In this document: positions 35,318 through 46,022 of the stretch, in pieces
Layout: each line of letters begins with the position of its first letter
Position numbering within the stretch: the first letter of the stretch is position 1
From: Nephrocerus scutellatus
Taxonomy: Eukaryota; Arthropoda; Insecta; Diptera; Pipunculidae
Reading direction: 5' to 3'
Assembly: GCA_947095585.1 (NCBI GenBank)
Contig: OX352762.1
Location: forward strand, 12,565,969 to 12,629,968
DNA length: 64,000 nucleotides
Notes under the pieces: generated by a model
Databases searched by the model: none
What the model was told of the DNA's origin: nothing
Seen by the model: the letters and a program-made list of their open reading frames with translations, nothing else
Position numbers and translations under genes: made by a program

Positions 35318-35610
35318 TTATTGATTTGCTGACTAAAAACCCCATCCCAAGCCCGTGATGTCTTGCATGACATCTGTAATATTTGTCATATTCTGATTTT
35401 TGTAAGACACCATTCTCCGTCCACTGCATCTCCTGAATTGCTGTTATGTCAGCATTATATGTGACAGGATATCGGCTAGCTACTGTGCAGCTTGTGCTCA
35501 ATACAGTGAGCGTACGTTCCATGAGAAAATTCTAAAATCGTTTAGCCCTTTTCGTTGCCGTGGTCGTCGTCGTTCATCAGTGTAACCGAGGCTGATTTGG
35601 GGTTCCATAA
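35318..35610 (-). mobile_element. Endonuclease N-terminal fragment of an RTE-like element
   Basis: The minus strand reads FRIFSWNVRSL (about 35560-35525) and, one frame over, NADITAIQEMQWTENGVLQK then GLGMGFLVSK. This is the start of an EEP endonuclease: WNVRTL motif, then the catalytic Glu in ITAIQE. It is frameshifted between the two motifs and cut after the first third. Confidence 0.65.
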
Positions 35611-35689
35611 TATGTTTTTTTTTTTTTATGGGCGAGGTTATTGGCCACGCGCTTACCTTACTTTGAAGGAAGTAGCCTGATTATTTCGC

Positions 35690-36180
35690 TTTTCCTGTAT
35701 TGCCAGCGGCCATGACGTCTAGGTTTGATCACACCAGTTAGAGATAGTTGTAGCCACATGCATTTCTGAAGCATTCTGTGTTATTCGTCCTACTCTGCTG
35801 ATCCAATACGCCCTGTAAAAAGTAGCCAAGTCTAAGAGAGTTAAGTACTGCTTACACTGTTTTAGGAAACCTAAACATTTAGCAGAAGTTTTAGCGATGG
35901 CCAATATAAGGACATTCCAACGAATCTTGTTGTTGACGCATATAACAAGTATTACTAATTTTTCAGTATCTTTGATGCAATTGCAATAAATGGATAAAGG
36001 TTGCGGGTTAAATTGAGCTTAGACAAAAGAAGACAGCGAAAACCCGACCATGTTATGCTGTCAAGTTCAGAATTTGACGTGCTGGACATATTTTGTTGTT
36101 CAAGTTCCACTTGCGAAGAAGAGGGACGTGTAGAAAGCGAAAGAATGAATTGGATTAGATGTAGCGGATAGAAGATCATT
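35690..36180 (-). mobile_element. Family A (jockey-like) fragment
   Basis: The minus strand reads AIAKTSAKCLGFLKQCKQYL then LATFYRAYWISRVGRI (35904-35760), the post-RT region of family A. Upstream parts at 35950-36180 match the regions around 24200-24500. Highly decayed. Confidence 0.65.
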
Positions 36181-36279
36181 AATAAAAAAAAAGAAAATCG
36201 GAGACACCATCGTTAATACGTTAAATATTGGATTTGAAACCGTTCAATACGCGCCCTGTAATGAAAGGTCAGAAAGCTA

Positions 36280-36810
36280 GCTACTACTTCAAGTATATGA
36301 TACATGCGACGAGAGAATTCGGTATCCCAAATAAAGTGACAGAACTATTACCATGATCAATGTAATGAGCCAAGTAAAGATATCGCTTTCAAAATCAATG
36401 ACGGGCTCCTATAGCGGGATTGACTGGACAAAATTATCTGATACTCATACTGATACACAAATGACAGCAAAATAATGTAAATGATGGCCACTTAGCTGCG
36501 AACAGAAGGTCCAACAATGATGTTTCAATTAAGATATTGGAGCGCCCAAATTACACGCAGTGCAATCCTTTAAGTATCTCGGATCAGCTGTAGCAGGAGA
36601 TAACAGCATAGAACGGTTTTCCTAAACCAAAAAGAAAACCCTATTGTCAAGACACTCTAAACCCAGGAATTTAACCAAATTTTCCAAGTTGCTTTTGTAT
36701 AAGATAAATGGTCATACTTATATATAGATCCGAGACTTTGGGGCTTAGCAAATCGCACTCCAAACTCTTAGCCGAGAGAAAAGTCTTACGGAAAATTATT
36801 GGCCCCGTAT
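36280..36810 (+). mobile_element. RTE-like family B fragment
   Basis: Out-of-frame pieces recognisable by nucleotide similarity to the other copies: 'gagagaattcggtatcccaa' (REFGIPN), 'aagtatctcggatcagctgt' and 'gatccgagactttggggctt'. It stops at 36810 in 'attattggccccgta', directly followed by the poly-T end of a minus-strand family A copy. Confidence 0.65.
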
Positions 36811-37745
36811 ATTTTTTTCATTTTTTCGCACCCTTATAATGCTCGGCTATATTCTTGGCACAGCGAGAGCCTTAAGAAAAAGTAGGAGAAAAGAGGAGAA
36901 GTCTATGAGTTTGTGGTTTGAATGCCGCCTGTGGATCGTAACTATTTTGAAAAGCAGAGTTTGGCATAGCATTCCACAGACGTGTTGTACGGCTGAAGAA
37001 CAAATCTCTGAACTTAACGGTGCATTCAAGGATGGGCTTGAGGGTAAAATAATGAGCACTTAGAGCGCTACGAGTACTGCAGTCAAGAGGTCACAGTTTG
37101 TCACCGATATCGCACGGTTTTGTATTGTATCTAGATATGCCAGGTAGTTTTAGGAGCAACTGACCAGATATGATCACTTTACTCAAGTTTTGGGCGATAA
37201 AACGCCTTGTAGATAGTGGCCAGATTAGGGGAAGTGAAATATTTCTTGCATCGTCTGAGAAAACCTAATCTGCAAAATTATTTTGGCGATGGCGAATATG
37301 TGGTCATTCCAATGAAGCACATACCTAGAATTGCGAGTTTTTCAATTTCCTCGATGCAGGTTCCATTCATGGATAATGTCGGTGGATTTGCTTAGACGAC
37401 AGAAGACAGCATTGGGTTTTGGAATCGTTAAATTCTACTCTGTTGTTTTCTCCCCATTTTATGATGCTTGTCCAGTTCAGAATTATGTTTGAGTTCCACA
37501 TTAGAGGTGGAGAGACGTTTCTTAAACTTTTATGAGAAGCTAAGAGTCAGCAAAATAATGAATTGGATTAGAAGGATGGATCATTAAAAAAAATTAAAAA
37601 GAGTATCGGAGACAGAACAGAGCCCTGGGGAACGCCAGCGTTTATGTGATAAATTTCAGATTGTTTCGATTTTTATTGAGCGCTCCAAAAGAAAGTTCCC
37701 AATCAAATGAAGCAGTTTTTCATCGATGACATAAGCCCTTTTTTT
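36811..37745 (-). mobile_element. Family A (jockey-like) 3' part
   Basis: Starts with T-runs (the reversed A-tail) and 'cacccttataatgctcggct', the family 3' end. Then come, reversed, the C-terminal region ('cattccacagacgtgttgta'), the connection region and part of the palm. No frame is intact. Confidence 0.7.
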
Positions 37746-37764
37746 AAAAAAGAGAGCTTGATGC

Positions 37765-38941
37765 TAAACTGTGCGGGCAAATCTGCATAGGCTACTACGT
37801 ACTATCGAACATTTCGTTCACTATAAGGAGTACACCATTCTAGACACTGAAGGTGCTTTTAACCACTTCAACATATCTACGATCGCGGATGCGGATGTGA
37901 CGGGTGCTAGAAAATCTGTTTGCAGAAGAACCCGGCAAGGTGGAATCCTATCCCCCCTTCTATTGAACTTAGTGGTTAACGAGCTGCTGATATGCCTGAT
38001 AAAGAAGTTATCGCTTATGCAGATGACGTTGCTATTGCTCAAAAAAAAAACTGAACTTGTCTTCTTCACAAGGAAATACAAAATCCCGCATGTAGTCCCT
38101 CCCTCTATTAAGTGCATAAGCTTAACTTTCTCTGAAGGAGCCACATATCTGGGTATTATCTTGAATATAGAGCTAAGCTGGAAGTCAAAGAAAGAAAGAA
38201 AGAGTTCATTAAGCCTCTTCTCATGCAAGAACGCTATTGGAAACAAATGGGTTCTTCAGTGTGATATGGTACTCATTGGCTATATACAGCGATAGTAAGA
38301 CCTAAACTTCTATACGGTGTGGCTGTTTGGTGGACTGCCTTAGATAAAGCAGTAAATAGTGACAAGCTAAGCAAAGTCCAAGGATCAGCTTGTGTTTGTA
38401 TGAGCGGAGCCCTTCGCACAACTCCCTCCGGCGCACTTGACATTCTCTTTGACTTTACACCACTCGACATCTCCCAGTAGACCATAAATGAAATTGGACA
38501 CTCCTCTGTTCTGAATTCGTTCAGGATTCCACTGGGCAACACAGGCTACACCATTCCACAACTCCAATGCAACAATAACTTCCAGGTCACCATGTCCTCC
38601 AGCTCATTCTGGGAAGAAGGCGCTCACATAGAAAATGAATACATACATTTTTACACAGACGGGTCAACTGATGGTTGGCGCTTTCTCGAACGACTTATGC
38701 AGAAGCTGCATGCACAAAGAGGAGAAGGAGACCATTCTCCACTTCTTCTGTACGTGCCCAGCCATCTCTCAACAATGCAAGCTCCATCTGGGAGCTTTCT
38801 TTTACAACAGATTTTAACGATCTAAACACTGCTGACATTAGTAGCCTTTGCGCTTCATGCAAAAATCCAAAAGGTTCAGGGAGTAGACGAGAAAAATTCT
38901 CTCGATCCTTGTGGTATCACAATGGACTATTACTGATTTAA
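37765..38941 (+). mobile_element. RNase H-bearing non-LTR element, RT to C-terminus, deleted (family D)
   Basis: RT palm: EHFVHYKEYTILDTEGAFNH (motif A, with DTEGAF for the usual DIEGAF), CRRTRQGGILSPLLLNLVVN (motif B; 37920-37985), then a shifted YADD region (about 38015-38035) and the ATYLGIILNIELSWKSK block. A further frame gives LLYGVAVWWTALDKAV and VQGSACVCMSGALRTTPSGA (38310-38440). RNase H begins with IHFYTDGST (38645-38670) but most of it is deleted. The C-terminal zinc finger CRSCMHKEEKETILHFFC follows (38700-38750). Dead copy. Confidence 0.8.
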
Positions 38942-39535
38942 GTGTGTCGGCTTTTCCGCCGACAGCCACCATATTACCTATCCTAACCTCTGTAGCATTA
39001 ACTTTAACATTACTATAACATTTAAACGCCGGTTAAGATCCTTCAAAGACTTGAACATTTGGAATTCCTTGAACAGCAATCTTCTAAACTGAATTTATTA
39101 TTTATGCCTTGGAGCTAAATCAACGCAAAGCGAAAATTCAGGTTGCTGCACTGCGTATGTATAAATGCCTCACGTACAAATTCCAAAAGCGATGTTGAAA
39201 TTTTTAGCACGGCTCATACGAGTTAATGCATATCTCCAAACATACCCGCATAGTATAAAATAAACGCGTATGGGGATGCTTTTCTTGTGTGGTTTGTTTT
39301 AAATTTTCATTCAAATATCCTTGTGCATTATAACAACGCAAATGCATTCCATACGAGTAGTTCACGTTTACGTTCACTCTGGAGAAATTCGCGGCATACT
39401 TGAGGTGACTTTTAATTGTCAAAGTATATACATATAATCATATACATATACAATGAAGATGGATATGACTGAACGAAACCTACCAACTTTTTTTAAATAA
39501 TAATCTTCAACCAACACTAGATATAAAGGGTGTCC
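38942..39535. other. no gene recognised
   Basis: May include the 3' untranslated part of the family D copy. Otherwise AT-rich intron sequence. Confidence 0.35.
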
Positions 39536-40188
39536 AAATAAGAAGTTCAGAATTAATAATTTAATAAAACAAAAACGGCTTAGTTTTTTTGTTTGAAAGT
39601 ACAATCTTCCTGGTTATTTATGGAAAATTATTTCATTCAATTTATTCAAATGGCATTGGCGTGCTCCATTCGGTCGGTCTAATTTCTGAGCACATTTTGG
39701 ATTGTGTGCAGCTCTATTTCGGCAATGGCTGCTTCAATATTGGCATTCAAATGCTCAATTGTGTGTGGATTGTCCGAATAACACTTGTCCTTCACGGCAC
39801 CCCACAAATAAAAATCCAAAGGCGTCAAATCACAGCTCCTTGCCGGCCAATTCACGTCACCATTTCGACTGATAATGCGGCCATCGAATTTTTGACGCAC
39901 TTCCGCTATTGTTACGCCCGATGTGTTGCATGACGCACTATCTTGCTGGAACCAATATCTTCAAGATATGGCCGCAAAAAAGATGTTAACATGTTGCGAT
40001 AGTTGATTCCGTTGACCGTAACGGTCGCGCCGGCCTCATCTTCGAAGAAATACGGCCTAATAATGCCGCCACGCCACAAGCCGCACCAAAAAGTAGGACG
40101 CATTGCATTGCATTGCATTGGCTTCTCAACATATCCTTGTGGATTTTCCGATCCCCAAATGCGACAATTTTGTTTGTATTCTGATATA
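39536..40188 (-). mobile_element. DD41D mariner, C-terminal half only
   Basis: The 3' terminus AAGGGTGTCCAAATAAGAAG is flanked by TA at 39534-39535. On the minus strand the readable parts are KQNCRIWGSENPQGYVEKPM, WCGLWRGGIIRPYFFEDEAG and YRNMLTSFLRPYLEDI. After a frameshift in the second catalytic block come FDGRIISRNGDVNWPARSCD and LTPLDFYLWG, with the third D. A TAG once more replaces Trp after VLRN. It is cut at about 40188 and joined to a plus-strand family D fragment, so the 5' half is gone. A fourfold 'gcatt' repeat lies at about 40100-40119. Confidence 0.85.
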
Positions 40189-41350
40189 GTCATCGTAGCA
40201 AAAGAAATATTCAAGGAAGTGCTCTGTGACATAATCCGAAACGGATTAAGTATCACGTCTAGATGGTGCCAAGAAGTGGAACTCAGGGTAAACCCAAATA
40301 AGACCACAACGGTTCCCTTCACCAATAAAAGGAAGCTGGGGCGAATGCACCCGGTTACCCTTAATGGAGAAGAGATAGCTATCAGCAAAGAGGTTAAATA
40401 CATTGGACTGATATTTGATAGCAGACTGCTATGGAACAAACACCAGAAATCAGTACCACAAAAATCAAAAAGAGCTCTCATGGTATGCAGAAGAGTGGCA
40501 GATAAATCCCGGGGAGTTAGTCCCAGAATAATGAACTGGATATACACCATGATAGTAAGCACCACGAAAAGGGATTTGGAAAAAGTGCAGAGGCTCACCT
40601 GTGTTTTAATTACAGGGGCCATTAGAAACGGCCCCACAGCAGGCATGTATACGATCCGTGGGCTACTCCCACTACACCTAGTGGTAGAGAGAAAATCCAG
40701 GGAAACATTGCACATCACATCAAAACTCGTGGAGGAGTGCAGAGCGAAGCTAAATAGACTTTGCGGTACACACCGGTATAGAAGTAGCGAGCCTATCGCT
40801 AATAAAGAAGCAGAAACTCCGCTAGTAGGTCCAGAACCGTTCTGTGGTGTAGGGTACCGCATAATGCGGGAAGAGTTACGCAGTATAGGTAAGGCAGCCG
40901 CTTCCGTAAGATGGGAGAATATCCCAGGTCTATGGCAAGCAAAGGAAATGCTTGGGAACTATAACCCAAAAAGGACTCGCATGATATTGGGACTTAGCAG
41001 AAGTAATGTAAGAATCATTACGGGTTTCCTTACAGGACATTGCACACTAAAAGGGCATCTCAATAAAATAAAATAAGCAGAGGATGGCAGCAGCAGACTC
41101 TGTGGGGAAGCGGAGAAGACCCCGTGGCATCTTTTCAATGAATGCGGAGCAACGATCCAACAGAGAAGAGATCACATTGGAACTCACGTAATTCACTGAA
41201 TCCGCTCCATATTATTAAGTTCTTAATAGCCATAGGTATCGAGGGAGTGCTTTAGAGATGGGCATGCACTGTCTCTGTAGCACAAGTCAGGGGGTCAGCA
41301 ATAGATCCACATGGATCGCAGTGCTACTACACCCCATTTATCATCATCAT
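40189..41350 (+). mobile_element. Family D element, RT end and C-terminus, RNase H deleted
   Basis: A long open frame runs to 41076. It starts in the RT catalytic box, YSDIVIVAKE (one D of YADD missing at the junction), then WCQEVELRVNPNKTTTVPFT, VKYIGLIFDSRLLWNKHQKS, VQRLTCVLITGAIRNGPTAG, then jumps to VGPEPFCGVGYRIMREELRS, SRSNVRIITGFLTGHCTLKG and HLNKIK. The catalytic RNase H stretch that should sit before GPEPFCGV is absent. After a stop the zinc-finger end continues (CGEAEKTPWHLFNECG). A CAT/ATC run at 41340-41358 may be its 3' tail. Confidence 0.8.
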
Positions 41351-41814
41351 CATCATCATTTTCTTTTACGAACGAATTCCCAGTCACAGGACTTACTCTC
41401 CCTTCATTAAGAGCTATCGTATCAATCAACCATAGTTGTTTTTGGTCTCTTCGCTGCGAAGGATTGACCTGAATCTGATTTGCGTGTGCAGTCTTTTTTG
41501 GTTAGGCAATCCGTGCTCGAAGCACCAGACCCCCCGAGTATACGTTAACATATTGGTACCTCGGTACCATTATCAAGTTCGAGTTGTGGTAAGTTGTATG
41601 GAAATTTTTATGCGAAAACCTTGTACGACCATATTCATACTTGCTATTACGATTGCCGAAGTATTGCATATATCTTCCCGATCTTCAAACTTCCACCTGT
41701 AGGTCTTCGCATTTTCTCTTCAATGAGTCCGTTCGGGGTCCGGTCCTGGCCTCCCACAAAAAGTCTCTCCACCGGTCGCATTTTGGGCCATATATATCTT
41801 TTTATAGACTATTT
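41351..41814. other. mixed intergenic sequence with a reversed family B 3' end
   Basis: 'tcctggcctcccacaaaaag' and 'tctctccaccggtcgcattt' at about 41745-41785 match, reversed, the family B 3' end at 55320-55360. The rest (41360-41720) is unassigned. Confidence 0.45.
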
Positions 41815-42745
41815 TAGCATTATAGCATAGCCAGTGCAGAACTTTATAAAGCCACGAGAGAACTTGGCATCCCAACTAAACTGACACGACTATGTAGGTT
41901 GACCGTGACTAATGTTATAAGTCAAGTAAAAATATCCGGATCACTATCAAGCCCATTCAACATCTATAACGGGCTCCGATAAGGGGATGGACTGGCCTGC
42001 GTCCTCTTCAACCTGGCGTTGGAGAAAGTGATTCGAGTCTCTGACGTAACGGCGAGAGGAAAAATCCTCTATAAGCCCGTTCAGATACTGGCTTACGCAG
42101 ACAATATTGACATCGTTGGTAGAAACCCAAGAGCTGTACAGGTAGCTTTTATCCAGATCGAGCAGGCGGCACGAAATCTGGGCACATAAATGAGAGCAAA
42201 ACAAAGTACATGGCCACGTCTGCGACTAGAAGATCCAACATAGGTGCCGCAATTAAAATACTGGAGCGTTGATTTGAAGTAGCGCAATCCTTTAACGCTC
42301 TCTGGTCAACTGTTGCAGATGATAACAGAATGAAACTAGAAATTCGCGCACGGTTGCTTAAAGCAAACAAAGCCTACTATAGTCTGTCAAGACTCTTCAA
42401 ATCCAGGAACTTAACCATAACATCCAAGCTGCTGGTATATAAGAAAATGGTCGTACCAGTACTTACCAATGGATCCGAGACTTGGGTGCTTAGCAAAAAA
42501 ACATTCTGACCTTTTAGTCGTGTTTGAGAGAAAAGTCTTACGGAGCATTTTTGGCCCCGTATGTGAGGAAGGACGATTCCTTAGATTTTACATATAATTA
42601 CGAGCGTTACCGTACCGATGTCGACATCATGAAGAGAACTAAGCGCGGTAGGCTGCGGTGGGCAGGACAAAAACAGTATACCTTTTTGATTTTAAAGACG
42701 CTCGACGTGAAAACACATCCGGACGTTAGGTTAACATAGAGACTT
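41815..42745 (+). mobile_element. RTE-like family B, RT palm to C-terminus
   Basis: Readable pieces: ELYKATRELGIPTKLTRLCR, PFNIYNGL then R with the next codon TAA (usual Q of RQGD), LACVLFNLALEKVIRVSDVT, LAYADNIDIVGRNPRA (YADN for YADD), SDLLVVFERKVLRSIFGP and YVRKDDSLDF with RTKRGRLRWAGQ. Stops in both catalytic neighbourhoods make it inactive. The YADN change alone would remove a metal ligand. Confidence 0.8.
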
Positions 42746-43695
42746 TTAAAAAAACGTAAAAGCTCTATGGTTTGGCGTACCATTATTACGTGCAGCTTTA
42801 TTTAAATAACGAAAAATTCCTATCAATTGCATAGGAGAGGTGTTAGCAAGGTCGAAGTTGAAATCGGAAACAGTTGCAACGGAATGGAGTGCTTTCAAAA
42901 CTAACGTCATTTGAACAAATGATATCAAATAACACTCAAGAAAAATTCTATCAACAGCAAATTCAAAAAAATTCTACAGAAAAAAGAATACCCATCCTTT
43001 GCCGTCCTTGAATGATATTCTCATACATTTCGCATGCACGCATGATTTTCTCGTCATCTGAGTAAAATCCATTTGTACGATTTGGGAATACAAATGAACG
43101 GAAAGTCCTCGCTCAAAATCCATTTTCGATATTACAATTAGATTTTTAATTTATAAGCGAAATCAACTCATATATTGCTACATCAACTGGTTTCAATCAC
43201 CGTCGCTGCTCAATCGAGCGATGCACTTAAATTGCTATCCTTAAAATGAAGATTAATCGTATCGTGCTTCGAGAGCATGGATATAATTAAAAACGAATAG
43301 TACGGGAGTAGAGTTCGGAGTTCGTTTGTCCTCCTCCGATGATATGTTTACTCAGTGCAATGCAATGCATTTTAAAGTAGACGAGTCGCTCGTCCTGCCG
43401 TGACATTTCGTGTGTAATGAATGTATCCTTGGAGATCCATTATGAATTATTCATTGTGTTTGTAAACTGCCGCACTATATTATGTAGATTGGGTTAATTA
43501 AGTTCTTCTCTCAAAGTCTCATCTGTCGTGTTAGTGTGCCATTTAACAGGGTGTCTTTAAATAATTGATATCAGGTGAAGGCTACACAAACAGGCAGAAG
43601 CAAGTATGGAGCAATGAAAATTCATAAAACAAATGTAAACGCTTTCACCTTTGATTAAAAAAAGAAACAACAAAAATCAGGTACTCCCGGTCACT
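42746..43695. other. non-coding intron sequence, no feature recognised
   Basis: No transposon protein, tandem repeat or coding signal seen. Probably original intron. Confidence 0.4.
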
Positions 43696-44121
43696 CGTTT
43701 CTCAGGCCTGTTTGCACGATCTAATGAAATCGGGCAACCATGAGACTTTTAAGTGCCAAAGTAAGACTCTTCTCTCGAACGCGACTAAGAGGTCAGAATG
43801 CTTTTTGTTAAGCTCCACGTCTCGGATCCATATGCAATATGACCGTATGACCATTTTCTTATATACCAGCAGCTTGGATGTTATGGTTAAGTTCCTGGAT
43901 TTGAAGAGTCCTGACAGACTACTATAGTAGGCTTTGTTGGCTTTCAGCAACCGTGCGCGTAGTTCTGGTTCCATGCTCTCATCGGTTGCTACAGTTGACT
44001 TGAGATAGTTAAAGGATTGCACTACTTCAAATTCGCGCTCAACAATTGCAATTGCGGGACCAATGTTGGATCTTCTGATCGCAGACGTGACCACCTTGTA
44101 CTTTGTTTTTCTCTCATTAAT
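43696..44121 (-). mobile_element. RTE-like family B, C-terminal part
   Basis: The minus strand reads HINERKTKYKVVTSAIRRSN, EREFEVVQSFNYLKSTVATD, ARLLKANKAYYSSLSGLFKS and KHSDLLVAFERRVLL. It is interrupted at 44121 by a SINE and 340 bases of unrelated sequence, and resumes at 44746. Confidence 0.8.
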
Positions 44122-44405
44122 GTGGACGCCGTGGCTCAGTTGATGAGTGCATTGACCTCTGAGCAGGAGGTGCGTGGTTCGAATCCCAGTAACACCAAAA
44201 GTATTTTTCACGGTGTCCCACATCTCGCGAATGTCTGACAAACATCCGAGAATTATAACTTGTCACGGAAAGCTTCTCAATTCGCCGTTTGGATACGGCA
44301 TTAAATTGTAGATCCCTCCCATTTGTGTGCAAAAATATACATATACAACATAAATGGTCACGAGAAGCTAGGCCTTGGACCGCAACGGACTGTTATTATT
44401 ATATT
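44122..44405 (+). mobile_element. tRNA-derived SINE, copy 1
   Basis: Begins 'gtggacgccgtggctcag'. Pol III A box TGGCTCAGTTGA at 44132-44143 and B box GGTTCGAATCCC at 44176-44187 are spaced as in a tRNA gene. The body shares long blocks with copy 2 at 58237-58542: 'aacttgtcacggaaagcttc', 'tcaattcgccg', 'aggcctt' and 'accgcaa'. It ends in a short TTATTATTAT tail. No protein is encoded; it would be mobilised by a partner LINE. It sits in a minus-strand family B element, at the HINERKTKY position. I see no target duplication because the right flank has been rearranged. Confidence 0.85.
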
Positions 44406-44745
44406 CAATCTATCGTTATAGCATTGGACCTAAGGTCTGTGATTGGGACAGAGGGAATAGTTTATATTCCAAACATACGCCCAGGCACTCATAATGAACG
44501 AAATAAGTCCCTTGATGTCAGATCTCACCAAGGTCGCATTGGTACCGCGGGAGTTGTCCGTGCCCACAGACAATAACGCCGACCGTAGGGTTGACCGATC
44601 AGAGGACAACTGTGGTTGAGGACCCAGCTCGTTCTGGGGATGCAACGCGGAGGTTTACTCTCAAAGAGAGGACCGCTAAATGGGAATAGTTCATGAGCAT
44701 GCGTAATGGCGAAAGTTAGGCGAGCAGGGTTCGTCCCACTCAAAG
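44406..44745. other. Unassigned insertion between the SINE and family B
   Basis: This 340-bp segment separates the SINE from the resuming family B copy. Reversed, it contains 'gtaccaatgcgaccttggtg' and 'agatctgacatcaa'. A close match, 'gtaccaacgcgaccttggtg' with 'agatctgtcatcaa', lies at about 4822-4856. It is therefore a piece of another repeated element that I cannot name. Confidence 0.45.
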
Positions 44746-45540
44746 AGTGATGTACAGCTCTAGGGTTTCTACCAACGATGTTGATGTCGTCTGCGTAAGC
44801 CAAGATCTGAATGGACTTATAGAGGATTCTTCCTCTCGCGGTTACGTTAGAGTCTCGAAACACTTTCTCCAACGCCAGGTTGAAGAGGACACAGGTCAGT
44901 GCATCTCCTTGTCGGAGCCCGTTATAGATGTTGAATGGACTTGATGGTGATCCGGATAGTCTTACGTGGCTTATAGCATTGGTCATGGTTAACCTACATA
45001 GTCGTGTCAGTTTATTTGGGTTGCCGAATTCTCTTATGTCCTTATAAAGTTCTACTCTGGCTATGCTATCATAGGCGACTTTTAAGTCTTTAAAAAATGG
45101 TGTAGTGAGTTTTGAAACTTTAGACATTTTTCCATCATCTGCCTAAGGGTGTAAATCTGATCAGTTGTTGATTTGCCTGGGATGAAGCCAGACTGGTCTG
45201 AACCAATGATGAGTTTAGCGTATGGGGCTATCCTGTCTTAAAGGATAGAGGAGAAAACCTTAAACGCGGAGCTCAACAAAGTTATACCACGATAAATGCT
45301 GCATGTTGTGATCTCTCCTATCTTATGTATGGGGCGCAGGATACCTCTTCGCCAGTCGTCTGGCATCGCTTCTTCCTCCCATACTTGCACTAATAGTTCA
45401 TGAATTGCTTGGTGTATTGCGGGACCTCCTGTCTTAATGAGCTTCGCTGAGATACCCTCTGACCCCGTGGCCTTATTATTTTTAATGGTATATTGCGGGG
45501 CCTCCTATTTAAATTAGCTCCGCTATATACCATCTGGTAT
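44746..45540 (-). mobile_element. RTE-like family B, RT domain
   Basis: The minus strand reads LKVAYDSIARVELYKDIREF (motif A), NIYNGLRQGDALTCVLFNLA (motif B, intact RQGD) and SIQILAYADDINIVGRNPRA (motif C, intact YADD). The upstream fingers region with the 'FIPGKSTTDQ' block lies in a shifted frame at about 45140-45190, and the start near 45480 encodes the KNNKATGSEG-type block. This is the best catalytic triad of any family B copy here, but frames are broken upstream and the 3' part is separated by the SINE. Confidence 0.8.
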
Positions 45541-45750
45541 ATGCAACTCAATCTTTGGTATTAAAAGAATGTTGGTTGTTAATTTAAGGCGAAAGTCTTA
45601 GTCAAAAGTTGAACTTTTTGATTACTTAGTGATTATGATTACTTTTATTAAAAGGACCTTCTGTCAGCGGCGTTTTCTTGGTAAGCCATCGCTTTGCGGC
45701 TTATAATGCATTCATTGATTTCAAGAGAAGTCAATATTTGCTGTAAATTT

Positions 45751-46022
45751 TATGTTATGTTATGTTATGTTATGTTATGTTATGTTATGTTATGTTATGT
45801 TATGTTATGTTATGTTATGTTATGTTATGTTATGTTATGTTATGTTATGTTATGTTATGTTATGTTATGTTATGTTATGTTATGTTATGTTATGTTATGT
45901 TATGTTATGTTATGTTATGTTATGTTATGTTATGTTATGTTATGTTATGTTATGTTATGTTATGTTATGTTATGTTATGTTATGTTATGTTATGTTATGT
46001 TATGTTATGTTATGTTATGTTA
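45751..46022. repeat. Pentanucleotide array (TATGT)54, 3' tail of a family D element
   Basis: Fifty-four uninterrupted TATGT units from 45751 to 46020, then 'ta'. On the minus strand the array follows directly behind the C-terminus of a family D element (stop near 46010-46023), reading 'aataacataacataac'. It therefore occupies the place of the element's 3' tail. The long MLCYV-repeat reading frames across it are artefacts. Confidence 0.95.

Noticed and set aside
39912..40862. 316-codon minus-strand open frame, and its start in mariner sequence
   Set aside because: Only its last 80 or so codons are mariner transposase. The rest is the antisense of a family D reverse transcriptase on the plus strand.
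44131..44190. Possible tRNA gene (A box and B box)
   Set aside because: The boxes belong to a tRNA-derived SINE. The sequence continues into a SINE body shared with a second copy, and the cloverleaf ends and CCA-adjacent stem are not maintained.
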